Source: Synechococcus sp. HK01-R (GTDB taxonomy: Bacteria; Cyanobacteriota; Cyanobacteriia; PCC-6307; Cyanobiaceae). Taken from it: 64,000 nt of DNA. Position numbers and translations under genes: made by a program. Location of the stretch: NCBI RefSeq assembly GCF_014217855.1, contig NZ_CP059059.1, forward strand, positions 1,550,001 through 1,614,000. The letters are read 5' to 3'. How positions within the stretch are numbered: position 1 is the stretch's first letter; each line of letters opens with the position of its first letter. The notes below the pieces were generated by a model. It had not been told where the DNA came from, ran no database searches, and was given only the letters and a program-made list of their open reading frames with translations. Positions 17,271-26,336 of this stretch are shown here, one piece after another.

Positions 17271-17926
17271 GCCAATGGTCCTGCCAGCCAAGGCCTCAGG
17301 TCCTGGAGGCGATCGAGGTCGTTGTGGCACTGCAGACAATGGGGACGGAGGCCCTGAGCCTCCGCACGCTGCAGCGTGTGGCTGAGCACCTGATCGCTGC
17401 CCCAGCTGATCCCAGTGAAGGGCCAGGTGACCGTGGGGCGGAGCAAGCATGACTGGAGTCCCATCAGCCAGTAGCCCCCATCAGCAGCCGGGCCCAGCAC
17501 GAGCGGATGTTGCCTGAGAGCCGCGATCGCGGCCCGTAGATCCTGGCGTGTCAGCTCAGGAAGATCGGTACCGATCAGCAGCACCGGGGCGCCTGGATGA
17601 CGTTGGCTGGCCTTGAGGACCTGCCGTCGCATGCGTTCCCCCAATCCCCCTTGGCCCTGCAGGCTGAACTCCCCTGGGCGATGGCCTAGCCAGCGACGGG
17701 CGGCACCCGGCCCGCAGCCGGAAAGGGCAATGCGCAGATGCAGGTGTCCGCTGGCTCTCAGCCCCTCCACCACCGCAAGGGTGTGGCGGGTGAGGCCGCG
17801 CTGAACCAGGGCTGCCCTTTCGGACCCGAGGCCGGCTGCCAGACGCCGCTTGCAGCGTCCGGCAGCCGGCCATCGCGTCATCATCACCAACACTGGCAGG
17901 GGGGATTGCCCTGCTGCTGCCTTCAT
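17267..17926 (-). CDS. DUF2064/TIGR04282 family glycosyltransferase-like protein
   Basis: A 219-residue protein related to nucleotidyl-sugar transferases. It starts MKAAAGQSPLPVLVMMTRWPAAGRCKRRLAAGLGSE, with the metal-binding GTDLPELTRQDLRAAIAAL and LVLGPAADGGYWLMGL segments characteristic of DUF2064 (TIGR04282). It partners the TIGR04283 glycosyltransferase gene immediately downstream. Its start overlaps the htrA stop (ATGA), so htrA, this gene and the glycosyltransferase form a coupled series. The radical-SAM arsenosugar gene (arsS) is not in the window. Confidence 0.82.
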   Translation of the reverse strand: MKAAAGQSPLPVLVMMTRWPAAGRCKRRLAAGLGSERAALVQRGLTRHTLAVVEGLRASGHLHLRIALSGCGPGAARRWLGHRPGEFSLQGQGGLGERMRRQVLKASQRHPGAPVLLIGTDLPELTRQDLRAAIAALRQHPLVLGPAADGGYWLMGLQSCLLRPTVTWPFTGISWGSDQVLSHTLQRAEAQGLRPHCLQCHNDLDRLQDLRPWLAGPLA

Positions 17927-19077
17927 TCCCCCCTGGGCAGTTCCGCCGGACGCACCGAGAGCTCCAGCTTTTTGCCGTCTCGCTCCACGATCAGGGGCAT
18001 TGCTTGTCCGACGCGGCCGCGATCGACGGCAAGCTGCACCTGAGAGGGATCCTTCACCTGGGTGCCGTTCACGCGGCGGATCAGATCGCAGGGGCGGATG
18101 CCACCGCGGGCGGCGGGGCTGCCTTCCACGACCTCGATCACCAGAACGGCATTGACCTCAGGCACTTTGCAGGTCTTGCTGGTGGCGTTGATTTCGCGAG
18201 CCAGCTGGGGTGTGAGACTTTGCAGCCTCACGCCGATGAACGGGTGCGAGGCCTGGCCGGTGCTGATGATCTGCTGGGCGATCCGCTTGGCGAGATTGAT
18301 CGGAATCGCAAAGCTGAGGCCAGCGCCGGGCGCTTGGCGGATCGCGGTGTTGATGCCGATCACCTGACCGGAGGCGTTGATCAGAGGCCCGCCGCTGTTG
18401 CCTGGATTCACGGCGGCATCGGTCTGGATGTAAGGCACCCGCTGGCCGGCACCCACGGCGTTCGTCCGCTCCACCGCGCTGATGATCCCAGCTGTGACGG
18501 TGTTGTTGAGTCCGAGCGGATTGCCGATCGCGATCGCCCATTCGCCTGGCTTCAGGTCGTCGGAATTGCCTAGGGGGGCTACGGGCAGTTTCTCCGCGAC
18601 CACCTTCACCACGGCTACATCGGTGAGGGGATCACCTCCCAGCACCTTGCCGCTGTAGCTGCGGCCATCGGGAAGTGTCACCGACACCTGGTCCGCTCCC
18701 TCCACCACATGGGCGTTGGTGAAGATCAGACCATCGGACCGGGTGATGAAGCCTGACCCCTGACCGGCCTGCTGCTGGATGGATGGTCCAGCCCCGAACA
18801 GATTGCCGAGGGGGTTGCTGACCCGCTTCAGGGTGTCGATTCGCACCACGGCCGGACCCACCCGCTCGACGGCGGAGACGATCACATTGCGACCTGGTTG
18901 AAGGGGCGCGGAGCTGGGGCCGTCACTCACGGATGGAGCGGGGCCTTCGGCAGGCTTGGGCTCTAGGCCGAGCCGCTGGCGCCAGGAGGGATTGCAGCCA
19001 GCAAGACCGACTCCAAGCATGCTGATGCCAAGCCAGAGGAGAAGGCGCTGCCTGGAGGTGGGCGCGGCGCTGGCCAT
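17923..19077 (-). CDS. htrA: HtrA/Deg-family periplasmic serine protease (putative lipoprotein)
   Basis: A trypsin-like protease with one PDZ domain, handling misfolded envelope proteins. It begins with a hydrophobic signal and lipobox LAGC (Cys28), so it is probably membrane-tethered. The catalytic triad is intact: His123 (TNAHVV), Asp153 (LTDVAVV) and Ser228 (GNSGGPL). The C-terminal PDZ domain (about 285-380) contains GSPAARGGIRPCDLIRRVNG. The 384-residue length is normal. It is divergent from dnaA with 90 bases between, and is followed by two coupled glycosyltransferase-family genes. Confidence 0.92.
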   Translation of the reverse strand: MASAAPTSRQRLLLWLGISMLGVGLAGCNPSWRQRLGLEPKPAEGPAPSVSDGPSSAPLQPGRNVIVSAVERVGPAVVRIDTLKRVSNPLGNLFGAGPSIQQQAGQGSGFITRSDGLIFTNAHVVEGADQVSVTLPDGRSYSGKVLGGDPLTDVAVVKVVAEKLPVAPLGNSDDLKPGEWAIAIGNPLGLNNTVTAGIISAVERTNAVGAGQRVPYIQTDAAVNPGNSGGPLINASGQVIGINTAIRQAPGAGLSFAIPINLAKRIAQQIISTGQASHPFIGVRLQSLTPQLAREINATSKTCKVPEVNAVLVIEVVEGSPAARGGIRPCDLIRRVNGTQVKDPSQVQLAVDRGRVGQAMPLIVERDGKKLELSVRPAELPRGE

Positions 19078-19137
19078 GGGATTGCGTGTGAGTTGCTCAG
19101 GGTCTCATTAAAGACGGACTGGCCGGCAGAAGGTGCG

Positions 19138-19143
19138 TAGATT
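19138..19143 (+). promoter_or_regulatory. Candidate -10 element of dnaA
   Basis: TAGATT fits TANNNT in the htrA-dnaA gap and lies 24 bases before the GTG start. A transcription start near 19150 would leave a leader of about 18 bases. No convincing -35 at the expected distance (cggact). Confidence 0.35.
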
Positions 19144-19167
19144 CGGCACCGATGGGATCGGATACGC

Positions 19168-20583
19168 GTGGTGCTGACCGGCAGCGAGCTGTGGAACAAG
19201 GTGCAGCACGCGCTCCAGAGCAACCTGAGCAAGCCCACCTTCGAAACCTGGATCCGACCAGCCCTCTGCACGGGCTTCGCCAATGGGGAGCTCACCCTGC
19301 AGGCCCCGAACAGCTTCGCCAGCAATTGGCTCCGTAAGAACTACGTCGCCACGATCGAGGAGGTTGCGACAGGCCTCCATGGGGCCAAGGTGACCGTGAG
19401 GGTTCTGGCCCGCGAGGACGAGCCTGCCGCCACCACGCTGTCAGCTGCCTCGTCTGGCGTCAGCGCCGGGAATGCCCAGTCATCGTCGGGAACGGCACCA
19501 GCGACACCCCCGACTGAGGGGGCGACGAGCCGCTCATCGCAACCACGACGTTTGCCGGGGTTGAACATGCGTTACGTGTTCAACAGGTTTGTGGTCGGCC
19601 CCAACAGCCGCATGGCCCATGCGGCGGCGCTGGCGGTCGCTGAGTCGCCAGGACGGGAGTTCAATCCGTTGTTCATCTGCGGTGGTGTGGGTTTGGGGAA
19701 AACCCACCTGATGCAGGCGATCGGTCACTACCGCCTGGAGATTGATCCTGAAGCGCGGGTCTCCTATGTCTCGACGGAAACCTTTACGAACGATCTGATT
19801 CAGGCGATCCGTAAGGACGGCATGCAGGCCTTTCGCGATCGCTATCGAGCTGCTGACTTGATTCTGGTCGATGACATTCAGTTCATCGAAGGGAAGGAAT
19901 ACACCCAGGAGGAGTTTTTCCACACCTTCAATGCGCTCCATGAGGCTGGGCGGCAGATTGTGATCGCCAGTGATCGCCCCCCCAGTCAGATCCCTCGTCT
20001 TCAGGAGCGCCTGATCTCCCGATTCTCGATGGGGCTGATCGCTGATATCCAAGCTCCAGACCTGGAGACGCGCATGGCGATTCTTCAGAAGAAGGCGGAG
20101 CAGGAGCGGGTTTCACTGCCAAGGGATCTCATCCAATACATCTCAGGCCGTTTCACGTCCAACATCCGTGAGCTGGAGGGGGCCCTGACCCGCGCCGTGG
20201 CCTTCGCTTCGATCACGGGTCTACCGATGACGGTGGAGTCGGTTGCGCCGATGCTCGACCCGAGTGGTCAGGGTGTTGAGGTCACACCCCAGCAGGTGAT
20301 CGACAAGGTGTCGGAAGTGTTTGATGTGTCAGCCGAGGACATGTGCAGCAGCAGCCGACGCCGCGCAGTCAGTCAGGCCCGTCAGGTGGGCATGTTTCTG
20401 ATGCGTCAGGGCACCGCCCTCAGCCTTCCACGTATTGGTGAGACCTTCGGGGGGAAGGACCACACCACGGTGATGTATGCGATCGAGCAGGTGGAAAAGA
20501 AGCTGGCCTCAGACCCCCAGCTCGCCAGCCAGGTGCAGAAGGTCAGGGACCTGCTGCAGATCGATTCCAGGCGCCGCCGCTGA
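19168..20583 (+). CDS. dnaA: Chromosomal replication initiator DnaA
   Basis: Initiator ATPase, 471 residues. Domain I opens with [25 protein letters not shown]; a Ser/Thr/Ala-rich domain II linker follows (about 90-130). The AAA+ domain holds Walker [11 protein letters not shown] (about 172-181), Walker [11 protein letters not shown] and sensor [20 protein letters not shown]; the DNA-binding domain IV ends with [19 protein letters not shown]. Start is GTG 19168 (a second GTG follows directly). It is flanked by htrA and the TrxR-Trx fusion rather than by dnaN; I see no cluster of DnaA boxes beside it, so no claim of an origin. Confidence 0.96.
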   Translation: MVLTGSELWNKVQHALQSNLSKPTFETWIRPALCTGFANGELTLQAPNSFASNWLRKNYVATIEEVATGLHGAKVTVRVLAREDEPAATTLSAASSGVSAGNAQSSSGTAPATPPTEGATSRSSQPRRLPGLNMRYVFNRFVVGPNSRMAHAAALAVAESPGREFNPLFICGGVGLGKTHLMQAIGHYRLEIDPEARVSYVSTETFTNDLIQAIRKDGMQAFRDRYRAADLILVDDIQFIEGKEYTQEEFFHTFNALHEAGRQIVIASDRPPSQIPRLQERLISRFSMGLIADIQAPDLETRMAILQKKAEQERVSLPRDLIQYISGRFTSNIRELEGALTRAVAFASITGLPMTVESVAPMLDPSGQGVEVTPQQVIDKVSEVFDVSAEDMCSSSRRRAVSQARQVGMFLMRQGTALSLPRIGETFGGKDHTTVMYAIEQVEKKLASDPQLASQVQKVRDLLQIDSRRRR

Positions 20584-20588
20584 ATCGC

Positions 20589-21980
20589 TCAGACTGATGC
20601 ACCGAGGAGGGCATCAATGGCGCCTCGGAACTCGCTGCGCTGCTTCACGCCACGCCACTGCTGCTTGAGCTCCTTGCCATAGAACAGTTGCACCGTGGGG
20701 GTGCCATTCACTCCGGCCTGCTCGGCAATCGATTGATCAGCCTCGATGTCGATCTCCACCCCCTGGGCACGGCCCCCCAACTCATCGAGCACACGCTTGA
20801 GTTGTGGTTTGAGCACGTGGCAGGGGCCGCAGCTGGGGGAGGTGTACACCACCAGCAGGGGCTTGTCGCTGTCGTGATAGAGCTTGCGCAATGCATAGCT
20901 GCCCTTCTGCCAGAGGGCTTTGGGGTCATAGGTGGCTTCTGTGGCCGTTTCGCTGACTTGGGGTGTTGAGGCCTGGGCAGGCTCAACGCTGTCGCGCGAC
21001 ACGAGGGTGGCCAAATTGTTGTGGCTCAGCCAGCGCTCGGCTGCCAAAGCGGCCTGACAGCCGCTACCGGCGGCAGTGATGCCCTGGCGCCATTCCGCAT
21101 CAGCCACATCGCCAGCGGCATAAACGCCGTCCACCGAGGTCTCAGGCCTGCCTGGTGCGGTTAAGAGGTACCCCTTGTCATCGCAGTCCAGCTGTCCCTG
21201 CACCAGCTCGGTGTTGGGGGTGTGGCCGATGGCATAGAAGAGTCCGCGCACGGGGAGCTCCCGCTCTGCGCCGCTTTCCCGATTGCGAAGTCGCAGGGAC
21301 GTCAGCCAGTCGTCGCCTTCGGCATCGGCCACCTCGGTGTTCCAGTGGACGCTGATCTGGGGGTTGGCCTGCACCCGGTCGGCCATGGCCGCGCTGGCAC
21401 GTAACTGTCCAGAGCGCACGAGCAGGTGCACGTGGCTGCCGTATTTGGTGAGGTACACCGCTTCCTCGCATGCGGAATCACCACCGCCCACCACAGCGAG
21501 CTCTTCGTTGCGGAACTGGGGGGTGGCGCCATCGCAGATGGCACAGGCGCTGATGCCTTGGCTCCAGAAGCGCTCCTCCTGCGGCAGTCCCAGGCGATTG
21601 GCGCTAGCGCCAGTGGCCAGGATTAGCGCCTGGGTCTGGATGCTGCGGCCGTCGGCTTCGATGCGAAAGGGACGGCTGCTGAGGTCGATGGCATCGGCAT
21701 CAGCTTCGAGAAGGCGCGTTCCCCAGCGCTCTGCCTGGGCCTTCATGAGATCCATCAGGTCAGGGCCGAGCACCCCATCGGGGAACCCGGGGAAGTTCTC
21801 CACGTGGGTGGTGGTCATCAGTTGTCCGCCAGGGATGCCGCCCCGTTGGAAGCCAGTGATGAGAAGTGGGCTGAGGTTGGCTCGGGCGGCGTAGATCGCA
21901 GCTGTGTAGCCCGCAGGTCCGGAGCCAACGATGACCAGGTTTTCTGTGGCCAGGTGGTCAGCACCAATCTCTGCAGCCAT
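20589..21980 (-). CDS. NADPH-thioredoxin reductase fused to thioredoxin (NTRC type)
   Basis: A 463-residue fusion. The N-terminal flavoprotein part has the FAD motif [17 protein letters not shown], the redox pair Cys146-AI-Cys149, an NADP motif [13 protein letters not shown] and ends [24 protein letters not shown]. After a short linker (about 320-350) comes a thioredoxin domain with the active site CGPC at 384-387. The architecture equals NTRC, which passes NADPH reducing power to 2-Cys peroxiredoxin and biosynthetic enzymes, especially in darkness. It is convergent with dnaA (5-base gap). A CATAAT box (21996-22001, minus strand) may be its -10. Confidence 0.93.
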   Translation of the reverse strand: MAAEIGADHLATENLVIVGSGPAGYTAAIYAARANLSPLLITGFQRGGIPGGQLMTTTHVENFPGFPDGVLGPDLMDLMKAQAERWGTRLLEADADAIDLSSRPFRIEADGRSIQTQALILATGASANRLGLPQEERFWSQGISACAICDGATPQFRNEELAVVGGGDSACEEAVYLTKYGSHVHLLVRSGQLRASAAMADRVQANPQISVHWNTEVADAEGDDWLTSLRLRNRESGAERELPVRGLFYAIGHTPNTELVQGQLDCDDKGYLLTAPGRPETSVDGVYAAGDVADAEWRQGITAAGSGCQAALAAERWLSHNNLATLVSRDSVEPAQASTPQVSETATEATYDPKALWQKGSYALRKLYHDSDKPLLVVYTSPSCGPCHVLKPQLKRVLDELGGRAQGVEIDIEADQSIAEQAGVNGTPTVQLFYGKELKQQWRGVKQRSEFRGAIDALLGASV

Positions 21981-22097
21981 GGCTTAAGCGGATCGATTAT
22001 GAGTTGACTCTAAGTGAGCCTTCCCTCTGTCGTGATCGGAGGGGCGCGAATTGCATGAACGCCGACCCAAAATCATTGCCGTTTTTTAATAATTTCT

Positions 22098-22340
22098 TCA
22101 GATTTCGAGGGGGTCTTCCCAGCCTTCGTTGAACTGCGGGCGTTTGCTTGGTGCCCTTGAAACGCTCAGCACCGAGTCCTCCAGAAGCTCCGGGTGTTCA
22201 CCCATGCAGGTAATCCACTCTCTGAATTCCTGGGTCAATGCGTAGCTGTCTTCATAGCGCTCTGCGCTGTCCAGCACAGCGATCCTGGTGGTTGCCCAGC
22301 ATGTGGCGACGCTGACGCGACGTTGCATGGCTGCTTCCAT
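22098..22340 (-). CDS. Small hypothetical protein
   Basis: An 80-residue acidic protein I do not recognise. It starts MEAAMQRRVSVATCWATTRIAVLD (an ATG four codons in is an alternative) and contains YALTQEFREWITCMGEHPELLEDS. It lies 96 bases downstream of the helicase gene on the same strand, so it may be the last gene of that transcript. No domain, signal or membrane segment is seen. Confidence 0.55.
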   Translation of the reverse strand: MEAAMQRRVSVATCWATTRIAVLDSAERYEDSYALTQEFREWITCMGEHPELLEDSVLSVSRAPSKRPQFNEGWEDPLEI

Positions 22341-22436
22341 GATCGGCTCCCAGATGGTGACCAGGCTGCTTGTTGATGGGGACCCATCAGGCCTGAATTC
22401 GCAGAACGTCGCATTTTTCTCTGCAGAAATGTGTCG

Positions 22437-23945
22437 TCAACGCTGCAAAAAGCTGGGCAATTCCGGAGTGCGCATCTGGATCACGGCGCCGGCTCCATCA
22501 CCGACCGCCTCAAGAGGCAGGCTGGGTCCACGCCAGTTGCCTCCGGTTTCCGTTGCATCGTCCTCAGTCGTGGACAGGCTGCGGATGCGGTACGGCTCCG
22601 ACCAGGACCAGGTGCGCGCGTAGCTCATCAGTAGAGGATCGGCCGGGGCAAAGACGAAGGAGGGCTCCCTCGGCACCGCTTCCACGCTTGCGCGCTCCCC
22701 GCTCATGCGGACCGCCCGTGTAATGCCCTGCAGGAAGCGGCTGCGGGTGACCACGGTGGTCAGGTAAGCCACGACGCGCAACCTGGGGGCGTCGAATCCC
22801 TCTGCACACATGTCGATGCTGACGAGCCAGTCGGCATGGCCCTTTTGAAAGGCGCCCAGGCGGCGACTCGCGTCCGGATCCTGGGAGTGCACGAGATCCA
22901 CCCGATCGCCCTCCTCCTCCAGAAGTCGCGTGATGCTGCGCGCATGGTCGATGTCACGAGCCATCACGAGGCCCGCTGCCTCCCGATGGCGTTCGCGCAC
23001 TTTCTCGAGTTGTTTTCTGGCTCGCAGCAGCAGCTGCAGGGCAATGCTGCTGGAGTCGGACAGACGGATCGCCCTGCGCAGATTGCGGGCCCTCCAGCTC
23101 TCTCGCTGCTCTGCAGACAGTGGCGACACATCACGGTCCGGTAGTCCCTCGCGGCTGTGCTCCACCCATCCATCCTGAAATCGGAACTCCAGTGGCCGAA
23201 CATCGCCGGCGGCGATCAGTTCCCTTGGCTCCACACAGAGATCCGGACTGATCTGTTCCACAAGCTCCCCCTCACTCTCCACTCGCACCTTTCTTGCGGC
23301 GCAAAAGGCGAGGTTGTCGGCCCTGAAGGGGGTTCCTGTCAGACCCAGTCGCAGTCGACTTCCTTCGCTGAGTTCGAGGAAGGTGCGTCCCCAGATCGGC
23401 CCCTCTGGTTCCTCCGGATCCACGCCCAGATGATGGGCTTCGTCGGCAATGGCCAACAGGCGTTCAGGACACCAAAGACGGAGAGCTTCCCCCAGTCCCT
23501 CCAGTTGGCGGCCCGCTCCCTGGTAGGTCACCAGCCAGCCGTCTGCGTCGCCCAGCCCCTGTCCTGTCCATCGATCCCCCGACTCCAGCTCAGGGGATGG
23601 AGACCATTCCGCCAGTGTCAGTCCCAGGCGCTGAGCTGCCAGCTGCCACTGCTTCAGGATTGAAGTGCGATGGCAGAACACAAGAAAGCGATCGAGTCGC
23701 TGTTCTGAACGCATGCTGCGGAAGGCCAGCAAGGCGCCCAGGGTTTTGCCTGCTCCGGGGCCAGCATGGACAAGCACATCCCTGCCGCTGGTGTCTGGCT
23801 GAGACAGCCTGCGGCGCAATAGCTGAATCAGCTGCCGCTGCCAGACCCTGGGGCGGATCGTCTCGTCCCGGTTGGGCTCGCAGAGTTCAAAGGACGGGGG
23901 GACGATCAGTCTGCTCGGAAAGTTAGGTCTTTCTAACCATTCCAT
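22437..23945 (-). CDS. DEAD/DEAH-box superfamily 2 helicase
   Basis: A 502-residue helicase-like ATPase. Motifs are Walker A GPGAGKTLGALLAF, motif II IADEAHH, motif III GLTGTPFR, a helicase C-terminal part with VSIDMCAEGFDAPRLRVV (motif V) and the arginine-finger motif VI FLQGITRAVRM. This pattern matches SF2 proteins related to type III restriction or UvrB-like helicases. No restriction or methylase gene lies next to it; a role in DNA repair or RNA metabolism is possible. Start at ATG 23945. Confidence 0.85.
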   Translation of the reverse strand: MEWLERPNFPSRLIVPPSFELCEPNRDETIRPRVWQRQLIQLLRRRLSQPDTSGRDVLVHAGPGAGKTLGALLAFRSMRSEQRLDRFLVFCHRTSILKQWQLAAQRLGLTLAEWSPSPELESGDRWTGQGLGDADGWLVTYQGAGRQLEGLGEALRLWCPERLLAIADEAHHLGVDPEEPEGPIWGRTFLELSEGSRLRLGLTGTPFRADNLAFCAARKVRVESEGELVEQISPDLCVEPRELIAAGDVRPLEFRFQDGWVEHSREGLPDRDVSPLSAEQRESWRARNLRRAIRLSDSSSIALQLLLRARKQLEKVRERHREAAGLVMARDIDHARSITRLLEEEGDRVDLVHSQDPDASRRLGAFQKGHADWLVSIDMCAEGFDAPRLRVVAYLTTVVTRSRFLQGITRAVRMSGERASVEAVPREPSFVFAPADPLLMSYARTWSWSEPYRIRSLSTTEDDATETGGNWRGPSLPLEAVGDGAGAVIQMRTPELPSFLQR

Positions 23946-24005
23946 TCGTCCTGAGCATCCCTACCTTCCGGCCATCAGCCCTCTTGGGTTTTGCCCGCGC
24001 TGCCC

Positions 24006-24182
24006 ATGGCCAATCGTCGCTCCTCCTCACGCCCGAACAGGAACCCGCAGCTGCGCTTGGAGCAGTGTTGGCTGCACGAGTGCGACATCGATCCATTGAT
24101 CCTTAGGGCGCGCCTCCTCCGCCACCAGGGCCGTCGTGCGATGGCCCTGGCAGTGGAGCAGGAGGTGCAGCCGATGTTCTGA
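24006..24182 (+). CDS. Small basic hypothetical protein
   Basis: A 58-residue Arg-rich open frame starting MANRRSSSRPNRNPQLRLEQ and ending VEQEVQPMF. I do not recognise it. The divergent helicase gene and the convergent gene at 24191 leave a free slot exactly filled by this frame, which gives modest support. An ATG five codons upstream is possible. Confidence 0.45.
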   Translation: MANRRSSSRPNRNPQLRLEQCWLHECDIDPLILRARLLRHQGRRAMALAVEQEVQPMF

Positions 24183-24190
24183 GCCTTCGC

Positions 24191-24769
24191 TCAGAGCGCT
24201 TCGGTGTGATTGGCCAGGAGCAGCTCCACCTCTTTGAGGCCTGCGCTGGCCGCACTCCTGGCCAGATCAAAGTCCCCCTGGGCCTCATCCATCAGCCGGC
24301 CCGCCAGACGGTCGAGCAGATCATCTTTCTGTTCTTCGAGCAGCGCCAGCAGTTCGGTTTCAATCAACTGGCGCACAGCTGAGCGGTGCAGGTGTCGATC
24401 ACTGGCCTCGTCAAAGGTGCCTTGCACGAGCTCCTGAATGAAGAGCCGATGCACCTCGCTGCTGCGCAGAAAGCTCTCGGTGGCATTGATGATGCCGTCC
24501 ACCAGGGTGCGGTCCGGCTCAGACTCCTGGTCGGCAAGCTTGAACTCCCAGTCGAGATGGCGACGCTGCCAGCCAGCCGCGTGCAGGCTGGGCATCACGG
24601 TTTGGGAGAAGGTGTCAACCGACATCTCGTAGATGCGCTCCGCCAGGCGCTCACACCATTCGCGGCCATGCCCCTGAAGAACCGCCTGCATCGCCTGGCG
24701 CTCCACCGCATGGCCACCGTGATGGCTGTGGCAGACGCCGTCTGGACATTCGATCGCCGTGAGGCCCAT
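24191..24769 (-). CDS. Conserved hypothetical protein with His/Cys-rich N-terminus
   Basis: A 192-residue protein of unknown function. The first ~20 residues hold Cys9, Cys13 and a His-x-His-His-x-x-His run (ECPDGVCHSHHGGH), a plausible metal site, followed by a mostly helical, acidic body (ERLAERIYEMSVDTFSQ ... LLDRLAGRLMDEAQGDFDLARSAASAG). No membrane segment. It is divergent from the transhydrogenase operon with 122 bases between. Confidence 0.6.
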   Translation of the reverse strand: MGLTAIECPDGVCHSHHGGHAVERQAMQAVLQGHGREWCERLAERIYEMSVDTFSQTVMPSLHAAGWQRRHLDWEFKLADQESEPDRTLVDGIINATESFLRSSEVHRLFIQELVQGTFDEASDRHLHRSAVRQLIETELLALLEEQKDDLLDRLAGRLMDEAQGDFDLARSAASAGLKEVELLLANHTEAL

Positions 24770-24891
24770 GGGTTTGCGGAATGGGCCCTCTCCTTAGCCA
24801 GAGCAATCGATCAGGACGTCGATCTTCAGAAAAGCTCCCGGAATCGTGTACGCGACCCCGTAATCTCGGCTGGGTCGACGGCGTCACGATC

Positions 24892-26031
24892 TTGCCCAGA
24901 CTTTTAATACCTGTTGAAACCGCTGCAGGGGAAACCCGAGTAGCGGCTTCTCCTGAGACCGTCAGGAAGTTCATTGGCCTGGGCTGCACCGTTTCAGTGG
25001 AACGGGGTGCTGGTGCCAGGGCCGGTTTCGTGGATACGGCCTATGCCGATGCCGGAGCTGAGCTCGTAGCGGCAGCTGATGCGTCGTCCTGGAGCCAGGC
25101 CGACCTGCTGCTCTGCGTGCAGCCTCCCGCAGCGTCTGCGCTGGCAACCCTCCGCCGCGGTGCGCTGCTGGTCGGCTTGCTTTCTCCTTACAGCAACGCT
25201 GAGCTGGCGAGTGCTCTCCAGGGTGCAGGCCTCTCGGCCATGGCCCTGGAGTTGTTGCCCAGGATCAGTCGCGCCCAGTCGGCCGATGCCCTCTCCTCCC
25301 AGGCCAACATCGCCGGATACAAATCCGTGCTGCTCGGAGCCGGCGCCCTCGACCGTTATTTCCCGATGCTGATGACCGCAGCGGGCACCGTTCAACCCGC
25401 GCGGGTGGTGGTACTCGGTGCCGGTGTTGCCGGATTGCAAGCGGTGGCCACCGCCCGCCGTCTCGGCGCAGTCGTTTATGTCAGCGATATCCGGCCCGCC
25501 GTGAAGGAGCAGGTGGAATCGCTCGGTGCCCGGTTCATCGATCCCCCGGAGATGGAGGACAAGCCGGCTGAGTCGGGCGGTTATGCCAAACAGGCCTCGG
25601 AGGCGTTCCTGGCCGCCCAGCGCCAACAGTTGTCCGATCAGCTGGCCGAAGCTGATGTGGCGATCTGTACAGCTCAGGTGCCCGGTCGCCGTGCCCCCCG
25701 CCTGATCAGTGAAGACATGCTGGATCGGATGCGTCCCGGTGCGGTGGTGGTGGACCTTGCCGTGGCCCAGGGTGGAAACTGCGCTGACACCCAGCCCTCC
25801 CAGACCGTTGATCGCAAGGGCGTGAAGCTCATCGGCGCCAACGATCTGCCCTGCACAGTTCCCAATCACGCCAGTGCGCTCTATGCCCGCAATTTGCTGG
25901 CGCTACTGGAGCCCACCCTCAAGGATGGTCAGCTCAGCCTCGACACCGAGGACGAACTGATCGCTGGTTGTCTGATCGCCCAGGACGGCAGCATCCGCCG
26001 CGGCGACGTTCTCACCCCCGGAGCCAACTGA
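24892..26031 (+). CDS. pntA1: NAD(P) transhydrogenase alpha subunit, part 1
   Basis: The soluble NAD(H)-binding domain I of the proton-translocating transhydrogenase. The product has the alanine-dehydrogenase/PNT fold: RLLIPVETAAGETRVAASPETV at the start, the Rossmann motif VVVLGAGVAGLQAVATARRLGAVV and the NAD-binding VVVDLAVAQGGNCADT. The likely start is TTG 24892 (LPRLLIPVE); the longer frame upstream to 24781 has no family similarity. The alpha chain is split, as usual in many bacteria: the next gene is the membrane part. Confidence 0.92.
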   Translation: MPRLLIPVETAAGETRVAASPETVRKFIGLGCTVSVERGAGARAGFVDTAYADAGAELVAAADASSWSQADLLLCVQPPAASALATLRRGALLVGLLSPYSNAELASALQGAGLSAMALELLPRISRAQSADALSSQANIAGYKSVLLGAGALDRYFPMLMTAAGTVQPARVVVLGAGVAGLQAVATARRLGAVVYVSDIRPAVKEQVESLGARFIDPPEMEDKPAESGGYAKQASEAFLAAQRQQLSDQLAEADVAICTAQVPGRRAPRLISEDMLDRMRPGAVVVDLAVAQGGNCADTQPSQTVDRKGVKLIGANDLPCTVPNHASALYARNLLALLEPTLKDGQLSLDTEDELIAGCLIAQDGSIRRGDVLTPGAN

Positions 26032-26336
26032 TGGATTCAAGCTTTGTGAATGCCCTCTGGGTTTTGCTGCTCGGCAGCCTCCTGGGCCTGGAACTGATCG
26101 GCAAGGTGCCTCCCACCCTGCATACGCCTCTGATGAGCGGCGCTAACGCTATCTCCGGCATCACCGTGCTGGCGGCCCTGACGGCGATCATCAAATCGAA
26201 CGGGAGCATCCCTCTGCTGGTGCTTGGTTCTGTGTCTTTGGGCTTTGCCCTTTTCAACGTGATCGGGGGCTTCCTGGTGACCGATCGCATGCTCGCCATG
26301 TTCAGCCGCAAGCCCGCCCGCAAGGAGAACCGCTGA
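26031..26336 (+). CDS. pntA2: NAD(P) transhydrogenase alpha subunit, part 2 (membrane)
   Basis: A 101-residue membrane protein with about three hydrophobic helices, covering the C-terminal half of alpha (domain II). It starts MDSSFVNALWVLLLGSLLGLELIGKVPPTLHTPLMSGANAISGI, a typical PntA2 opening. The ATG overlaps the pntA1 stop by one base, and its stop overlaps the pntB start in the same way. The three genes form one operon. Confidence 0.93.
   Translation: MDSSFVNALWVLLLGSLLGLELIGKVPPTLHTPLMSGANAISGITVLAALTAIIKSNGSIPLLVLGSVSLGFALFNVIGGFLVTDRMLAMFSRKPARKENR

Noticed and set aside
19916-19924. TTTTCCACA, a match to a cyanobacterial DnaA-box consensus
   Set aside because: It is a single copy within the dnaA coding sequence for the conserved FFHTF residues, so it is probably chance.
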